A stretch of 64,000 nt of DNA from Cacajao melanocephalus (GCA_963573385.1 CAUYLG010048275.1:62001-126000), one strand, 5' to 3'; shown: positions 9,953 to 24,710, counted from the stretch's first letter. Numbers and translations: made by a program. Notes: generated by a model not told the origin, from the letters alone.

Positions 9953-11744
9953 AAAAACTCTTAAGCATATAAATGCACAAGCTGCACAAAGTTATGTACT
10001 TACTGTAAAAACCTCTAGAAATGTAAAATGTTCTTATAAGCACTTGTCCATTCTTCATTAGCTTCAAAATATTGAACACCTGTTTAAAGTTACAGTTGTA
10101 GAAACTGTATGTCTTATTTTAAGGTGTATAACAAATAAAGCTCAGAAACACAATGGCATTCTTAGGAAGTGTCACCTGAAATTGTCAAAGTGGATTAACA
10201 GGCATGGTTTCTACAGGATCATTAGATTTGATATTCACTTTGATTGGATGTTTAATCTTTACACAAAGGTGGAGGGGAGTGCAAATATATTGTACGAGTA
10301 TGCTCTCATGCTGCACCTGCACCCCAGCCAGCGCCTACCCACTCCACCAACAGCCCTATATTTGCGAATATGTGAACTTGCTTGATCCGGGTGGAGTAGA
10401 AAATACCTAAAGGGAATTTGTTAAGAAGAGAAATGACATGTTTCAGTTCTTGCTAACAGTCTAGATGCTGGTGAATGTTAGGCTGCCAACCATGTCCTGA
10501 ATTCTCTATGAGAGACAATTCTGCCATGGCAAATGACATGTGACTATGTGCATGGATTCATGCAAATATAAGAAAGTCATTGAGAGCTCAAGGCCCTATT
10601 TTAAGAAGATTGCATGGGACTTGCTAACAGGACCTTCTGAGAACCCTGCCAGCTCATACCTGTTAATTATGTACACTTTCCCAGGGCCAGCTGCCCATTT
10701 GGAGGGTTCAGAGGCAGGTCAAAACTCCTCTTTCAGCTTCTTCCGGCTGTTAGGTAGCAGGAACTAGCCTAATTAATCCTGACGCCTCCTAAGCATTTAG
10801 GTTAGAGAAGTAAAAAGTATCAGGAAGTCAAAGAGTTTTTTTGTTATGTTTTTTTAACTTAAAGGTCCTACATAAACTGATGTTGAATTTATAGAAAATT
10901 TTGCTTTAGAGATTGAGGTGAAAAGAGTCTGATTTCTGAGATCTAATTCTGACTCAGCAAACCACCACAGGCACTACATCAGAGGAATGCGTACCTCGTC
11001 AGCATAAAAGCGGCAGGTGGAAACAGCTGCTCTCTGTAAATTTATCTGGACTGATCACAGCAGCAGAAAAGGAACTAGCTTTATGTCAGGACCTGGGCCA
11101 GAGACCAGAGTGACTTTTTTCTAGGAAATGGCAACACTGCCAGCAACCTTTTAGCACAAGGTATGAGAAAAACTAGTCATGCTCTATCTGAAATAATTTT
11201 TTTAAATTCAAAATATTATTTATTCTGTTACTAGAAAAATAGAAATATGCTTTCTTTCTTCACAAGCTGTAATTTATAGCAGGCAGGAAGAGAGTGCTGG
11301 GTTCCTAAGGGTTCTCTAAGGAATTCAACTGCAATTCCCCACTTTTGTGCCCATAGAACAGAATAACGTTAGATAGTGGACAATTTAGGGACTTTCAAGG
11401 TCATGGTTCTCAAACTCTCAACTTGATCACACATCTCATTCTATATATTTGCCTGGAAGTCCATCTCTTAGACTATATAGTCTTTTTTGGAGCCATTTTC
11501 AAAGAGAAATTTCAACTATGTGGATTTTTTTCTGGATTTCTTCCCATCTACTCAATAGCATCTACTGAATATCAATATCTACTCCATATCCATCTACTCA
11601 ATATCTACTCAGATCCCTGCCTTGGAAATTGGAAAACAGAAGATAGGAGTGGCAAACAGTTATATCAATTCTTAGTTTTTGGAAATGTACCAATTTGCTC
11701 AAATATTCATTCTTCTGAATCAGTCTTGGAAATAACCACTAGCT
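9953..11744. other. No recognisable gene or interspersed repeat
   Basis: Single-copy-looking sequence. The only structure I see is the degenerate short repeat listed separately at 11547-11612. Confidence 0.45.
11547..11612 (+). repeat. Degenerate tandem repeat of an ATCTACTCAATA-like unit
   Basis: The words 'atctactcaata', 'atctactgaata', 'atctactccata', 'atctactcaata' and 'atctactcag' follow each other with small spacers, an imperfect minisatellite-like array. Confidence 0.6.
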
Positions 11745-12205
11745 ACTCTATCAGATAGCTTGTGCTGCAAAATAAACTACCCCGAAACTTGTGGCTTAAA
11801 ACAACCACTATTTGTGTAGCTAGCAATTTTGTGGATCAGCATTTTGGACTGAGCCTAACTGGACAGTTCTGATCTCTATTGTGGGTCTGCTGGGCTGACT
11901 GGAAACCATAGGGTGGCCTCTTGGTCAATTTGTTGCTTCTCCATGTGGTCACCTCACCTTCCAGCAGGCTAGCCCAGGCTTTTCCACATTGGGGCTGGCC
12001 GGGACCCTAGAGAAAGAGAAGAAATGTTCCAGACCTCTTCAAGGCTTACCTTGGAACTAGCACAATATTACCTCCACTACATTCTATTGGCCTAGTCACA
12101 AAGCCAGACCAGATTCAGGGCCAGCCTACTGCTTGATGGGACAAGTTGCAGAGTGACATTGCTAGGGGCACCGATGCAGAACATTATTTCACTGTCGTGG
12201 AAGGC
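11745..12205 (-). mobile_element. MaLR (MLT1-type) LTR, antisense, tentative
   Basis: 'aacttgtggcttaaaacaac', 'ccagcaggctagcccaggct' and 'attggcctagtcacaaagcc' match the antisense form of old MaLR-type LTRs. The same 'gtggcttaaaacaac' block occurs in the better-preserved MLT1 at 33.1 kb. Subfamily and ends are uncertain. Confidence 0.55.
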
Positions 12206-12954
12206 CCTTCCTTCCAGATCACAATGCTAATAGAATTATGATGAGATTCTAGCTACATACAACTGGTTTCATCTGCAGAAAAAGCTACATGACCCATCAT
12301 GTGATGATACTTATTGACTCTGTTGTTTTCCTCAGAGGGTTTCAAATAGCTTCAAGAAGGCTAGCTGACTCATAGTGCTGTTATCTTCATTTTACTGCCA
12401 GGGATGAGCAATAAGTAGTAGGCTAACTGAGGAATTTATCAGTCATTCATGCAAGTAACTTTCATGCATATTTCAGGGCTCCTCTTCCCCCTCGGAAAGG
12501 AGCATTAATTTCTGCCATCCTACCCTCTGGCCAACAATTCCTGGCTTGGTGGACAGGGATGTGGGCTCTTTCTCCCTCTTCTGTCTGGATCACAAATTAC
12601 CTTCATCGTCATGAGTGAGTGAATGTGTGCTAAGGGAGAATGGGGGCCCACAGATGAACCAAACTCTGAGGTAGTCATACATATAAAAAGCTAAGCTTAG
12701 CAAATAAATCTATTGGAACTGATTGTATGCATTAGTATTACTTTTTCTTTTTGTGAAAGAATGAAGCATGCTCCCTTGGTGAATTTAGAATAGGATTTTA
12801 TTTTCAAAAACTGATTTACATATGACCTTCCAATCACCTGCTTTACATGCAGCTGGATTAAGAAAGCTTTAGTTGTACTTCTGGTCTGATTATGGGATTG
12901 CCCTTGTAAGGGTGTTAAAGTGGTCTTTGTTAAAGTTCAACCAGCCATAATGAG
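12206..12954. other. No recognisable feature
   Basis: Unassigned sequence; a weak antisense MIR-like stretch near 12390 is not strong enough to annotate. Confidence 0.4.
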
Positions 12955-13180
12955 AGGCATAACTGTTTAGTGGTTAAAAGGCCAGGTTCCGGAGTCAGAC
13001 AGACTTAGATTGCAAGTCTATCTCTGACACTTTCTAGATGTGTGTTATTGGCCAAATCAGCCAATCGTCGAAAGCCTCAGTTTCCTCCTCTATATAATGG
13101 GCATCTAATAGCTGCTCCCTCCTAAAAGGATTCAGTGAGGTGATGCCCACACAGAGCCTGGAACAGGCCCCAGCACTATC
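12955..13180 (+). mobile_element. MIR SINE, near full length
   Basis: 'tagtggttaaaaggccaggt', 'ccggagtcagacagactta', 'ctctgacactttctagatgtg', 'cctcagtttcctcctctata' and 'ctggaacaggccccagc' follow the MIR consensus in order from the tRNA-related head to the 3' part. Confidence 0.85.
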
Positions 13181-13896
13181 AGTCTTAGCGCCTTTTCTCT
13201 AGGATGAAGATGACAACAATGGTGAGACATTTGGTTTTTGCCTTCTGCTACCTCCCCACAAACACTCACTCTTCCTTATAGTCATCTTAATCTGATGGTT
13301 CTTAATTTTTCTGTTGCAGGAGATCTGAAGCAATAGGTAGCAGGTAGATATAAAAGGATATAGAGCAGAGAAATGTATATTTGAAAATATATATTGAAAA
13401 GATTCACCTTTCAAAATAGCAAGATGGCATAGCATGGCTAAATTCTAAAATTACATTTTAAAAAATAGCTATGACTATTTCAATGCTACCTGAAAGCAGA
13501 CACCTAAGGGAACATAGAGAAGGGTGTGGGGGTGCGGTGACAGCCACCATGGGAGTGAATCTCTTGGGTTCAGGAATGAGAGTCAGGAAGTCAGCAAGAG
13601 AACCAAAATCCCAAAGTTTGTGGACCTGTGGGAGGGACACAAAACCATAAACTTCTCATGTCAGATCCACTGGTGGCTGCCAGTAGTGACAGGCTGAGAT
13701 GGCTGACAGTACACAAGGCAAATTGAGAAGGTTTCTAAATATAAGCACTTTTGATGTCAATCATGTAACCTCAGCTGTTCTATAATGAGGTGTAACCTTT
13801 GTCCACTCTGGAACAAGACTTCACAGAAGTTTGGTTCATTTTGCTTGGCTTCATGTCACAACATTTTGTCACGGAGAAAGACACTGCTAGATATTT
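13181..13896. other. No recognisable feature
   Basis: Single-copy-looking sequence between a MIR and an Alu. Confidence 0.45.
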
Positions 13897-16049
<2,153 letters not shown>

Positions 16050-16300
16050 TACACCATGTCAATGAAGTCGAACTTTACATATAGTGTACTTAAGTTAGTT
16101 GCTAAAAAGCAAGGGAGAGACTACATATATCTACGTGGTACCTCTGGAAGAACACCCAAGAAAATGATAACGTTGGTTGCCTCTGAGAGGAAATTGGACA
16201 GTTGGGAATCAGGGGAAGAAAGGAAATTTTTCACTGTATATTCTTTTATATCTTTTGAATTTTAAACCATGTGAATATCACTATAGCTATTAACAAAACA
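16050..16300 (+). mobile_element. L1M 3' end, sense
   Basis: 'ataacgttggttgcctctga', 'tttttcactgtatattcttt' and 'gaattttaaaccatgtgaat' are the tail of an old L1M (L1ME-like) element. Confidence 0.65.
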
Positions 16301-17464
16301 AAACCAATTTTTACGTGTTAAATCCTCAAAGAGGAGGGCAGGGGAATGTTGGAATAAGTGTAGCTGCAATCCCTTGTTGTAACCTGTAATCTTAAGCAAA
16401 TTGATGAGAGATACCCAAGTGTAGATACAGAGGGTAGATCCTTAGGAAATCATTGAACAAGGAAGCAGAACTCAGCCTTATAAATTATGTGTACAAATAT
16501 ATCAAGATATCCCTCATGGATGTGTATATGCGCAGGCCCCTTCAGCCCAGGGCTGGGAAGCAGGCAGGCAGATGACAGGCCTAGGTCACAAGGCAAGGGG
16601 AAGCACCTGAAAGCCCTGGAAACTCTGAGTTATTTAGCCAGAAGAGATAACCATCTGCATTAAATTCTGCAAAAATGCACGTGTGGGTTTCTGTGATGGC
16701 CACCACCAATTAGGTGTTTAATATTGCAAGGCATGTTTAATATTGTAAGGCAATTTTGAACTTCAGGCAGGAAGATATTGGCTTTTGATGATACTTTAAC
16801 ACCATCTTCCTTAATGAATAAAATCTCTGAATTATTCTCAAGACAGAATACATTTGTGTTCCCAGGTGTAAACAATAAATAATGTACACAGAAAGTGCTT
16901 TATAATATTGATAAGGCCATGTCTACAATCTACTGTTTACACTCCTATCACTTTTTCTTGGTGATAAATTAACTTAATACAGTAAAGAAGCTGCAACCGA
17001 CCTCTGTGCAGGCCACAGCGGGTAAGTCACGATTCATCAGACACTCTTGTTTGTTGTCAAATTTTCAAATCAACTACAGCAGGCTACCAGCACTAAAACT
17101 CCTCAATCGATACAGAAGTATTAAAACTTTGCATTTACTTAATAACTACTGAATGATGGTACTGAAGTAGTTACTATGCACAATCTTTAAAATAATTTTT
17201 TTTTAAGAAAAGCAAAACACAAGATTTGTTCTATTGATTCTGTTTGATGGGCATTTAAAAGGTTCATGTGGGAAGACTGATATTGCAACTTCAAATCATG
17301 GGAAATTGGAACAATGGCAAATCCCTGAGATGGGCAGAACTCTCTAGTGAACGGTAACCAAATGAGCCACCCCCTTCAGGATCACAAAGCAATGCTGGAC
17401 AGCAGAGACCTTCATTTGATTTCTCTTGTTACAGTCAGGTTGAACGTATTTGGCTGCTAACTTA
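16301..17464. other. No recognisable gene or interspersed repeat
   Basis: Single-copy-looking sequence apart from a 19-bp tandem duplication listed separately. Confidence 0.45.
16715..16752 (+). repeat. 19-bp tandem duplication, two copies
   Basis: TGTTTAATATTGCAAGGCA at 16715-16733 is followed directly by the same word with one C-to-T change at 16734-16752. Confidence 0.9.
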
Positions 17465-17680
17465 TCTTAGATTCTCAGCTTAAGCAATTTACACAGATTA
17501 TACCATTAAATCTTCACAACTACTGCTTGAGCTATAATGTTTCTGCTTTATGGATGAGGAAGCTGAAACACAGAGAGGACAAGTCATTTGTACAAAATCA
17601 CACAGCTAGTTGATGGTCAAATCCAGCCAGTAAAACTTTTAAATCTGTGTTGTAACCATCCCATTGTACTGCTGCTCTAA
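17465..17680 (-). mobile_element. MIR SINE, antisense
   Basis: 'tatggatgaggaagctgaaa', 'cacagagaggacaagtca' and 'aatcacacagctagttgatg' are the reverse complement of the MIR core. Confidence 0.85.
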
Positions 17681-18399
17681 AGAAATATACTAGGTTAAAT
17701 AGGATCATTTTATATATGCTATCTTTAATGGTGAAGTAATAACTTTATACTTAAATATTAGAAGAAAAAAGAACTGTAGTAAACTATGGCTGCCATGTAC
17801 AGTTGTTCAGATGAGCACTGCCCAACCATAGGAACCTCACCCATGTTATAGCGCCTAGAGGGGCGCTTCCTAGATCTGGGCAATGTACATTGTACACCAG
17901 TGTGTGCCATGGCCCTGAGTAACCTGAAGGGTTGATCAAATTTGTATAAATGTTTCTTTACCACAGAAATATTATTTCACAAATTAGCCCTATAAAGTTA
18001 GAAGAGTAGATTTTAGAAAAAGAAAAGCGAGGGAGGGGAAGAGATTATACAAAGCGTAAGATCGATAACTTTATTTTTTATCTATATGCTTCAAATCTGA
18101 CAGATTGAATTAAGCCATTTTGCTATGAGACATATAATAATTAGAATTATCACCTATCCACTCACATTGCTTCTCTTTATCCTCTGTTTTTTTGTTAGTC
18201 ATTTTATTATACATGGTCAGGATTTATAATATTTATAGTCTATTAGGGATCGTGATTTCCACAGTTGCTGACATTCAATCACACATCTAAATAGACCATC
18301 AGACTTTCTTTCATGCCCTCTTGATTTTAAAATTCATATTGATTAAACTCTTAATTGGCTCCAAAATTATCACTAGGTACCTATAATTTTGTGATTTTG
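17681..18399. other. No confidently assigned feature
   Basis: AT-rich. The 18180-18400 part may be the far end of the antisense L1M that follows, but similarity is not readable. Confidence 0.4.
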
Positions 18400-19745
18400 T
18401 TTATTTCTGTGTGATAGATTCCAAGTGATGAGTAATGGGGTATAAGCATTTTTTAAAATTCAGAAACATTGTCAAATTGGCCCCTAAAAAGACTGGATCA
18501 ATTTGTGTATTCACTAACAGTCTATGAGAATATCTGTATTTTTATGCCCTTTCCAAACCTAAATACAATCACTGAAAAAAATGTTTGCTTATTTAAAGAA
18601 TTGAAAAGACTATCCCACCACAAAATCCAAGTCAGAGATAGTTACTATTGATGGTTTATTATATAGTCTCTGCAGCGTCTTGCTGTTATAAAACAATACG
18701 ATGTAGACACACATTTGTAGCACAAAAGGGTGCATAACATACAAACTGTTCTCCATCTTGCTTTTCTCTCCATTACAGATCTTACAGAAAATCCCATATC
18801 AGCACATATTCATCTAATTTGTAAGAGATGTATAGTATATAGATGTTCCATTATACAGGTGTTCTAATATTGATTTCATGTTCTGTTAATGAATTATTCT
18901 AGACTTTTATTTTAAATAATGCTTCAGTTAATATCTTATATCTTTGCACAAATACACAAATGTCTATTGAGCAGATTCCTAGAAGTAAAATTTCTGGCTG
19001 GAAAGGCATGTGCATTTAATGTTTTGATTGATGTTGCCTACGTCACCTCCAAAGAGACTGCACCATTTGCAGGCCCACCAGCAATGCCTGAAATCTCCTG
19101 TTTCCCCATATCCTCTGTACAATAGTGCTCTGTCAGACTTTAGGAGCATTGCCAATCTAGAAATTGAAAGATGTTATCTTGGTTTAATTTTAATGTCCAC
19201 TGGTCTTATCACGAGTAACAACGGATAAACTTTTTAGTATGTGGAAGAGGTACTTGTACCTATTTTTCTATGAACTCTCTTCACCCATCCTTCACCCATT
19301 TTTCCACTGGTTTTTGGTAACAGCTATTTTCTTTTTGATTTGTAAAACATACTTATATATTAGTAAATTAGCCCTAGCCATCTGTTTTGTTAATAATAGT
19401 TCCCATTTGTAGTTTGACTTTTGTATTTCTTTGCAGTATTTTAGGCTGTGAAGAAACTTTTTTACTCTTATGCAGACACTTTTATCCATCGTGTTTCTAT
19501 GTTTCGTTTCTTCTTTAGAAAGGCCTTCTTCATTCCAAGATTGAATTTAAAGTTTATTTTATATTTTCTTCAGGTGCTTTCACTGTTGCTTTTTAAAAAA
19601 ATTCATTTAAATATCTGACCCATCTGCTACTTATTTTGCAGTAAAAGGTAGGCATCCATTTTCTTTTTTCTCTGAATTGACAGCCTATCAAATATTGAAT
19701 AATCCCTCTTTTCCCCACTGTTTAGAAATACTGCTTTGAAGAAAA
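18400..19745 (-). mobile_element. Ancient L1M, antisense (two adjacent pieces)
   Basis: 'aaacattgtcaaattggccc' and later 'agattcctagaagtaaaatt', 'aggcccaccagcaatgcctg' and 'caaatattgaataatccctc' match the antisense ORF2-end/3' region of old L1M elements. The text restarts near 18670, so two fragments abut. The right edge is where ERV-like sequence begins. Confidence 0.65.
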
Positions 19746-20532
19746 TTCCAGAATTTACATCAGAAAGGTCCCAAGGAAGGTGTCAAGCTTAGCCATTCCC
19801 ACATGGTGACTTGCAGATGGGTGCTCTGTGGGTCACTTCAGGGTCTCACAAAGGTCCCACCAAAAATACAGATTCCTTCCCCCGGAGCTTCAGATTCTCA
19901 GAGAGAGTTCAGGAAACTGTCTTTTTCTCTCTAGCTGTTTATTTTAAAGTTTCTAACCCAACAAAAGCATTGTTATGGGATCCTTGGGGTGTCGCTTTGC
20001 CAGCTGGAAACCTCTGTGGCTAGTGGCTCCTCTGTCTGAGTTTGGCTTGGGCCTACTGGGCTCGTTCCAACCACTCGGCCTGGCAGGCTGTGCTCGGCTC
20101 ACACGACCAGCCTGGATCCCACACCTGCCAAGGGTGAGCCAGGCACAGAGCGGCGAGGAGTGTGTGAGCAAGCATGGGGTCTGGCCACTATGCACAGCCA
20201 CACATGCCAGCTGCAGTGGGGCAGGCAGCTCCAGGCACTGGCATAGGCACAGGCTCCCTGCGAGGCTGTAGCTGGACCAGGCATACCACAAGCAGCTTCT
20301 ACGGCTGACACCAAGCAACATGGTGGTGCTTGGAAGCTTGGAGACGCCAGGAACCACAGAGCCCTAAAGAAGGTGTCACAGGTCTGGCTCAGGGAGTTCC
20401 TAGGTCTGGGCTCCCTGAAGGGCTGCAGATCTTCTCTCCTTCTCTCTTCTTTCCTTCTTGTCATTTGCAACATGACAAGCAAGGGCTGTGTTTCAGCCCT
20501 GTTTGGTTACAGCTCTTTTAGCCCTGCCATTT
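19746..20532 (-). mobile_element. ERV1-like internal sequence adjoining an LTR
   Basis: On the minus strand this follows the 3' end of the long LTR at 20533-21955, where 5' leader/internal sequence of a provirus would lie. It is noticeably more GC-rich than the flanks from about 19975. No gag, pol or env frame is readable, and the open frames at 19953-20482 show no retroviral motif. Assignment rests mainly on position and composition. Confidence 0.45.
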
Positions 20533-21955
20533 GATGGGTCCTGATTTCTTATCCTATGTCCAGAAAGAATGAGATATGCAAAGAAGTAGAGTGTCAGCAA
20601 GACAGAGGAGATTTGTTGAGCAATAGAACAGCTCAGAAGAGACCCATAATGAGTAGCTCCTGTCTGCTAGGCAGGTCATCCAAACAAGTGTTCAGCTCTC
20701 AACAGAGAGGGTAGCTCCTCTCTGCAGCTGGTCATCCTGTCATATCTTTGAACCTGGCTGAGTCTGGGCCTTGTATGGGCCTCAGAAGGGTGGAAGTGCA
20801 TGCATATTGGTCCATGGATAGCCATGGATGGGCTGGGAAAAAGCACCACAAGTTCCCACACTGGTCTGCACAACTGGTAGCCCAGCCCCCAGGCTTCAGC
20901 CCTTCCCCAGATTGAAGGTGGGGCTTCACTGAGGACCTGCCCCTTTCTGCCCAGGAGCCTATCTGCCTCCTTCCATCATCCATGATGCCCATGCTGTTTG
21001 TGCTAAGAGGCACCAGCAGGCCGGCACTGAGCTGCCCTTAGCACCTCCTTGGCCTCCCTCCCATGCTCATTGCCACCCAAAGTCTAGAGGGAGCCAAGAA
21101 AGAAGGGGGCTGGCATGTCTGCACACCTGGCAAGGTTGTGACAGCACCCGGACTCAGCCTCAACTTTGCTCCATGATAGGAGTGGGTGCCAACAGCTGGG
21201 AAAAGCTAGAGAGTGGGAGCAGGCACTTCCAGCCTGAGAGGGAAGGGTGCCTTCTGTCCCCAGAGAGTGCAGAGATGCCTGAATCCACAGCTGTAGCTTG
21301 GATGGCTGCAGCTGCGCCAGAGAGGGCAGGTCTCCTGCCTGCTCCTGGCTCCCAAGAGCACAGGGATGCCTGGGTCCACAGCTGTGACTGGGGCAGCGGC
21401 AGCTGCACCTAGCAGGGTAGGGTTCCTGCCTGATCCCAGGTACTTAGGTCACAGGGGTCCTCAGGTCATAGATGTGGCTTGGGCCGCTGCAGTTGCACCT
21501 GAGGATCTCCTGTCCTGCCAACTTGGAAGGGGTGGGGCTCCTACCAGCTCTGTGGAGCATGCAGCCCCTGCTGTGCCTTCTGTTTGTGCTTTCCCCACAG
21601 CAGTGATGGGTGAGGTACAGGTGGCACAGCATCCCCAGTCAACCCCACTCAAATGAACCCAACGCTCCTGGGGCCAGCCCTGTAAGTCCTGGCTGCACCT
21701 TCGGTCAGGTGCTTGGGGCTTCTGGGATGCACCAGGGAGTGAGGTTGAGGCTCTAGGGGAGGCTCCAGGCCTGGGAGCAGGTCATGCCTGGCTGTGTGAG
21801 GGTGGAGATGGCATAGTCAGCTGCCTTAGGGGTTTAGGGCACAGGGTTCCCACCACTGCCACTGCTTCTCCTGCAGCCACTCCTGCTGCCACTATCCATG
21901 CCTCCCCACTGCAGCCAGCGTGATGGTAGTGGCTGCTCCAGACAGCCGAACACTG
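20533..21955 (-). mobile_element. Long GC-rich ERV1-type LTR (MER52-like, tentative)
   Basis: Read on the minus strand, the right part of U5 ends with '...ggacccatca' at 20533, preceded by a U5 motif of ERV1 LTRs ('cattctttctggacatagga'). The expected AATAAA is decayed to an AACAAA near 20614. U3 extends to about 21955 and is very GC-rich, with irregular repeats of a block built on 'cacagctgtggct' and 'gcctgctcctggctcccaag'. A length near 1.4 kb, a GC-rich repetitive U3 and this U5 fit MER52-like LTRs, but PRIMA4-type LTRs are an alternative. Most CpGs have decayed to TpG/CpA, so it is old. Confidence 0.65.
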
Positions 21956-21974
21956 CCATCGTCTTGAAAAGTTC

Positions 21975-22830
21975 AATCAAAAAACTATAAACTTTACCTG
22001 GATTCACTACCATTAACATTTTCTTGCATTTGTTTTATATTTCTTTATATATTTATGTGCCTATACACACACACACATCTGTATTTTTGAATCTTTTGAT
22101 AATTAGTTGCAAATGTAATTTCACTCCACCCTTCTATGTTGACACATGTTTTTCTAAGAAAAAGATGTTGATACATTTTTATTCTAAGAACAAGGCTATT
22201 CACATACATACCCACAACATAATTATCATATGCAGGAAATTTAACATTATTACAATACTACTAACAGTCCATATTCAAACTTTCCCAGTTTTCCAATAAT
22301 ATCCTTTGTAGTTGGTTTTTCATTCAGGGTCTAATCAGGAATCTGCAGTGCATTTAGTTTTCATTCTTATTAGTCTCCTCCTAGGACAGAATCCAACCTT
22401 TTCTTTTTTTCTTTAATGACCTTGATATTTTTGTTGTTTGGCTGAACATCCCCTCTATTTGGGTTTGTTTCCTCATGATTAGATTCAGATCAAGCATTTT
22501 GGCCAGGAATGCTACAGTATAAATAATGATGTATGTTATACTAGAAGACACATGATTTCAGTTTGCCTCATAATTAGTGATGTTATGTTTAATCACGTAG
22601 TTAATGTGGTATTCATCAGATTTCTAGGCATCTATAATTTCTAGGTGCTACTCGTGATTGAGATGTAGAATTGGGTTTAAGAGTCACTAATTTAGTCAAA
22701 TATCCTATTTAGAGATGGCACTCTCTTCTATGGTGTCTTCGAAGACTAGGCATTTTCCAGGAACTTTATTAGCTCCAGTAAAGGAGAATTTATAGCCTTC
22801 AAGGGCAGACAGATCTTTCATCAGGTTAAG
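21975..22830 (-). mobile_element. Ancient L1M 3'UTR, antisense
   Basis: 'ctttacctggattcactacc', 'aacataattatcatatgcag', 'gcatttagttttcattctta' and 'cctcatgattagattcagat' follow the antisense strand of an L1M 3'UTR similar in kind to the 4.3-5.4 kb fragment. Confidence 0.65.
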
Positions 22831-22859
22831 TTCAGTAGAAAACATATTTAATACCCAAA

Positions 22860-23397
22860 ATAATTAAACGCAGTTACTCAAACAGATATTTTTACACACA
22901 CGTTCATGGCAGCATTATTTATAATTGCCAAAAAGTAGAAACAACCCAAATGTCCATTGATAAATGAATAGATAAATGAAATTTAGTATACACATAAAAC
23001 AGTATATTATTCAGCCTTTAAAAAGGAAGGACATTCTGACATATGTTATAATATCGATAGACCTTGAAAATATCATAACGTTTGATGTTCTTAAGTAAAG
23101 GAAGCCAGACACAAAAGGATATATACCATATGATCCCATTTATATCAGGCATCTGAAACAGTCAAATTCAAAGATACAGAAAACAGAATGGTGACTCCTA
23201 GGGGCTGGGGGAAGGGATTATTTAAAGGGTACAGAATTTCTGTTTGGAAACATAAATCCATGTAGAGATGGATGGTGACAATGGTTGTACAACAGTGTCA
23301 AGGTACTTAATGCTACTGAATTATGCACTTATAAATGGTGAAAATTGTAAGTTTTATGTTATACATATTTTATCACGATAAAAAGCCTTTTTTAAAA
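22860..23397 (+). mobile_element. L1M (L1MB/L1MC-like) 3' end, sense
   Basis: 'catggcagcattatttataa', 'gaaacaacccaaatgtccat', 'ttattcagcctttaaaaagg', 'atgatcccatttatatcagg' and 'aaaattgtaagttttatgtt' are ORF2-end plus 3'UTR text of an old L1. It points the opposite way to the L1M fragment directly before it. Confidence 0.8.
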
Positions 23398-24532
23398 ACA
23401 CACATTTGTTTATACCAAGAAAAAATCACCCCTTTCTAACTTTTCTTCCTTTGTTTTGGCTTCTGGAACAATACAAAATGCACTTTTTCTCTCTTCCTTA
23501 TAATATCCTTTCAACTAGTCTCCAGCCCATGCCTACACTGCCCCTCCCTGTCCACCTGCTCAACCTCGTGGAAAAAGTATAGAGTTGAGTGGAAGTTTTA
23601 CTTCTTCCAGATTCATTATTATTCTTTTTTAAAAGTCAGAATAGTTTAGGACTGCCTTAGGATTTTTTTTTCTTAAGAAAAGTAAAATTAAACATTCTAA
23701 TACTAAAGCAGTCCACCCATTTCAGACATAGGAAAACATGCGTGGTACTTGCCCATGGCTCTCCTTCTCCTGTTCTAAGCCTGCACTCCAGCCCTGTGCC
23801 TGCAGAGGATTATGCAGCAGCTGCTTGAAAGCAGGATGCATGCGATGATTTATATCAAGCAAGCTGTAAAGAATGCCGAGGTCTTTTATCTCCTTGAGAC
23901 ATCAGGGCAAACAGAATAGAACTGGCCAACTGGAAACAGCTTGACATTTCTTGGTAGGCTAACCTAACAGTTCATAGGCACAAAAACAGTTCAACTTCAC
24001 CATAGCAACAAATTCATTTCCCCCAGTGAGGCAGTCCTTGGCAAAGCTATTAGCTGCCCTCACAGCTCAGCAGACACTTGACCACTAGGCTGCAGGCTTT
24101 GTGTGAGCTGCCCCATGCTCCACGCATCTCCAAATTCAGGCCCAATGAGCTCTTCAATGTCATCAGATTTCAAGCTAATCAATGGGCCCAAAGCCCAGTA
24201 CTATCATAAAGAAGTCATGGAACATGTGTTGGGTCTCCTCTGATCCCTCAAGGGTGATGCTCAGCTCTGAGGATTTCTGGGGAGGCCCCATCAGCCTATA
24301 TTTACCAGCACTCCTTAGAGGAGTTTTGTGTCCTTTCACGGAGCAGACAGGGCAAAAATAATCAAAAGGGAGGAGTCCAGAGTGAGGAGAAAAGGAAAGG
24401 ATCAGAGGTTCTGGGGCCTTTCATGGGAACCAGTCCTTCTGCTTCTCAGGGCCCCCTGCATACACCACGCTGCAGAACAGGCTCAGGGCTTGTATCTTCG
24501 TAAGAGATCTCCAGCAAGATAGCCCCAATAAA
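23398..24532. other. No recognisable feature
   Basis: Single-copy-looking sequence between an L1 tail and the microsatellite. Confidence 0.45.
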
Positions 24533-24680
24533 ATGGATGGATGGATGGATGGATGGATGGATGGATGGATGGGTGGGTGGGTGGGTGGGTGGGTGGGTGG
24601 ATGGATGGATGGGTGGGTGGGTGGATGGATGGGTGGGTGGGTGGATGGGTGGGTGGGTGGATGGATGGATGGATACATAC
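24533..24680 (+). repeat. Compound tetranucleotide microsatellite (TGGA)n/(TGGG)n
   Basis: About 37 tetranucleotide units alternate in blocks: an initial ATGG run, a GGTG run, then mixed GGAT and GGGT blocks, ending in GGATACAT. The interleaving shows repeated block duplication and A/G interconversion in one position of the unit. Such loci are length-polymorphic. Confidence 0.97.
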
Positions 24681-24710
24681 AGGGATAGATATAGATAACG
24701 ATGGATAGGG

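Noticed and set aside
19953..21656. Several overlapping open frames of 60-134 codons on both strands
   Set aside because: They lie in the GC-rich ERV LTR and interior, where stop codons are rare by composition; no retroviral or other protein motif is visible.
24533..24680. Regular repeats resembling a CRISPR array
   Set aside because: Units are 4 bp without unique spacers, and the context is a primate genome.
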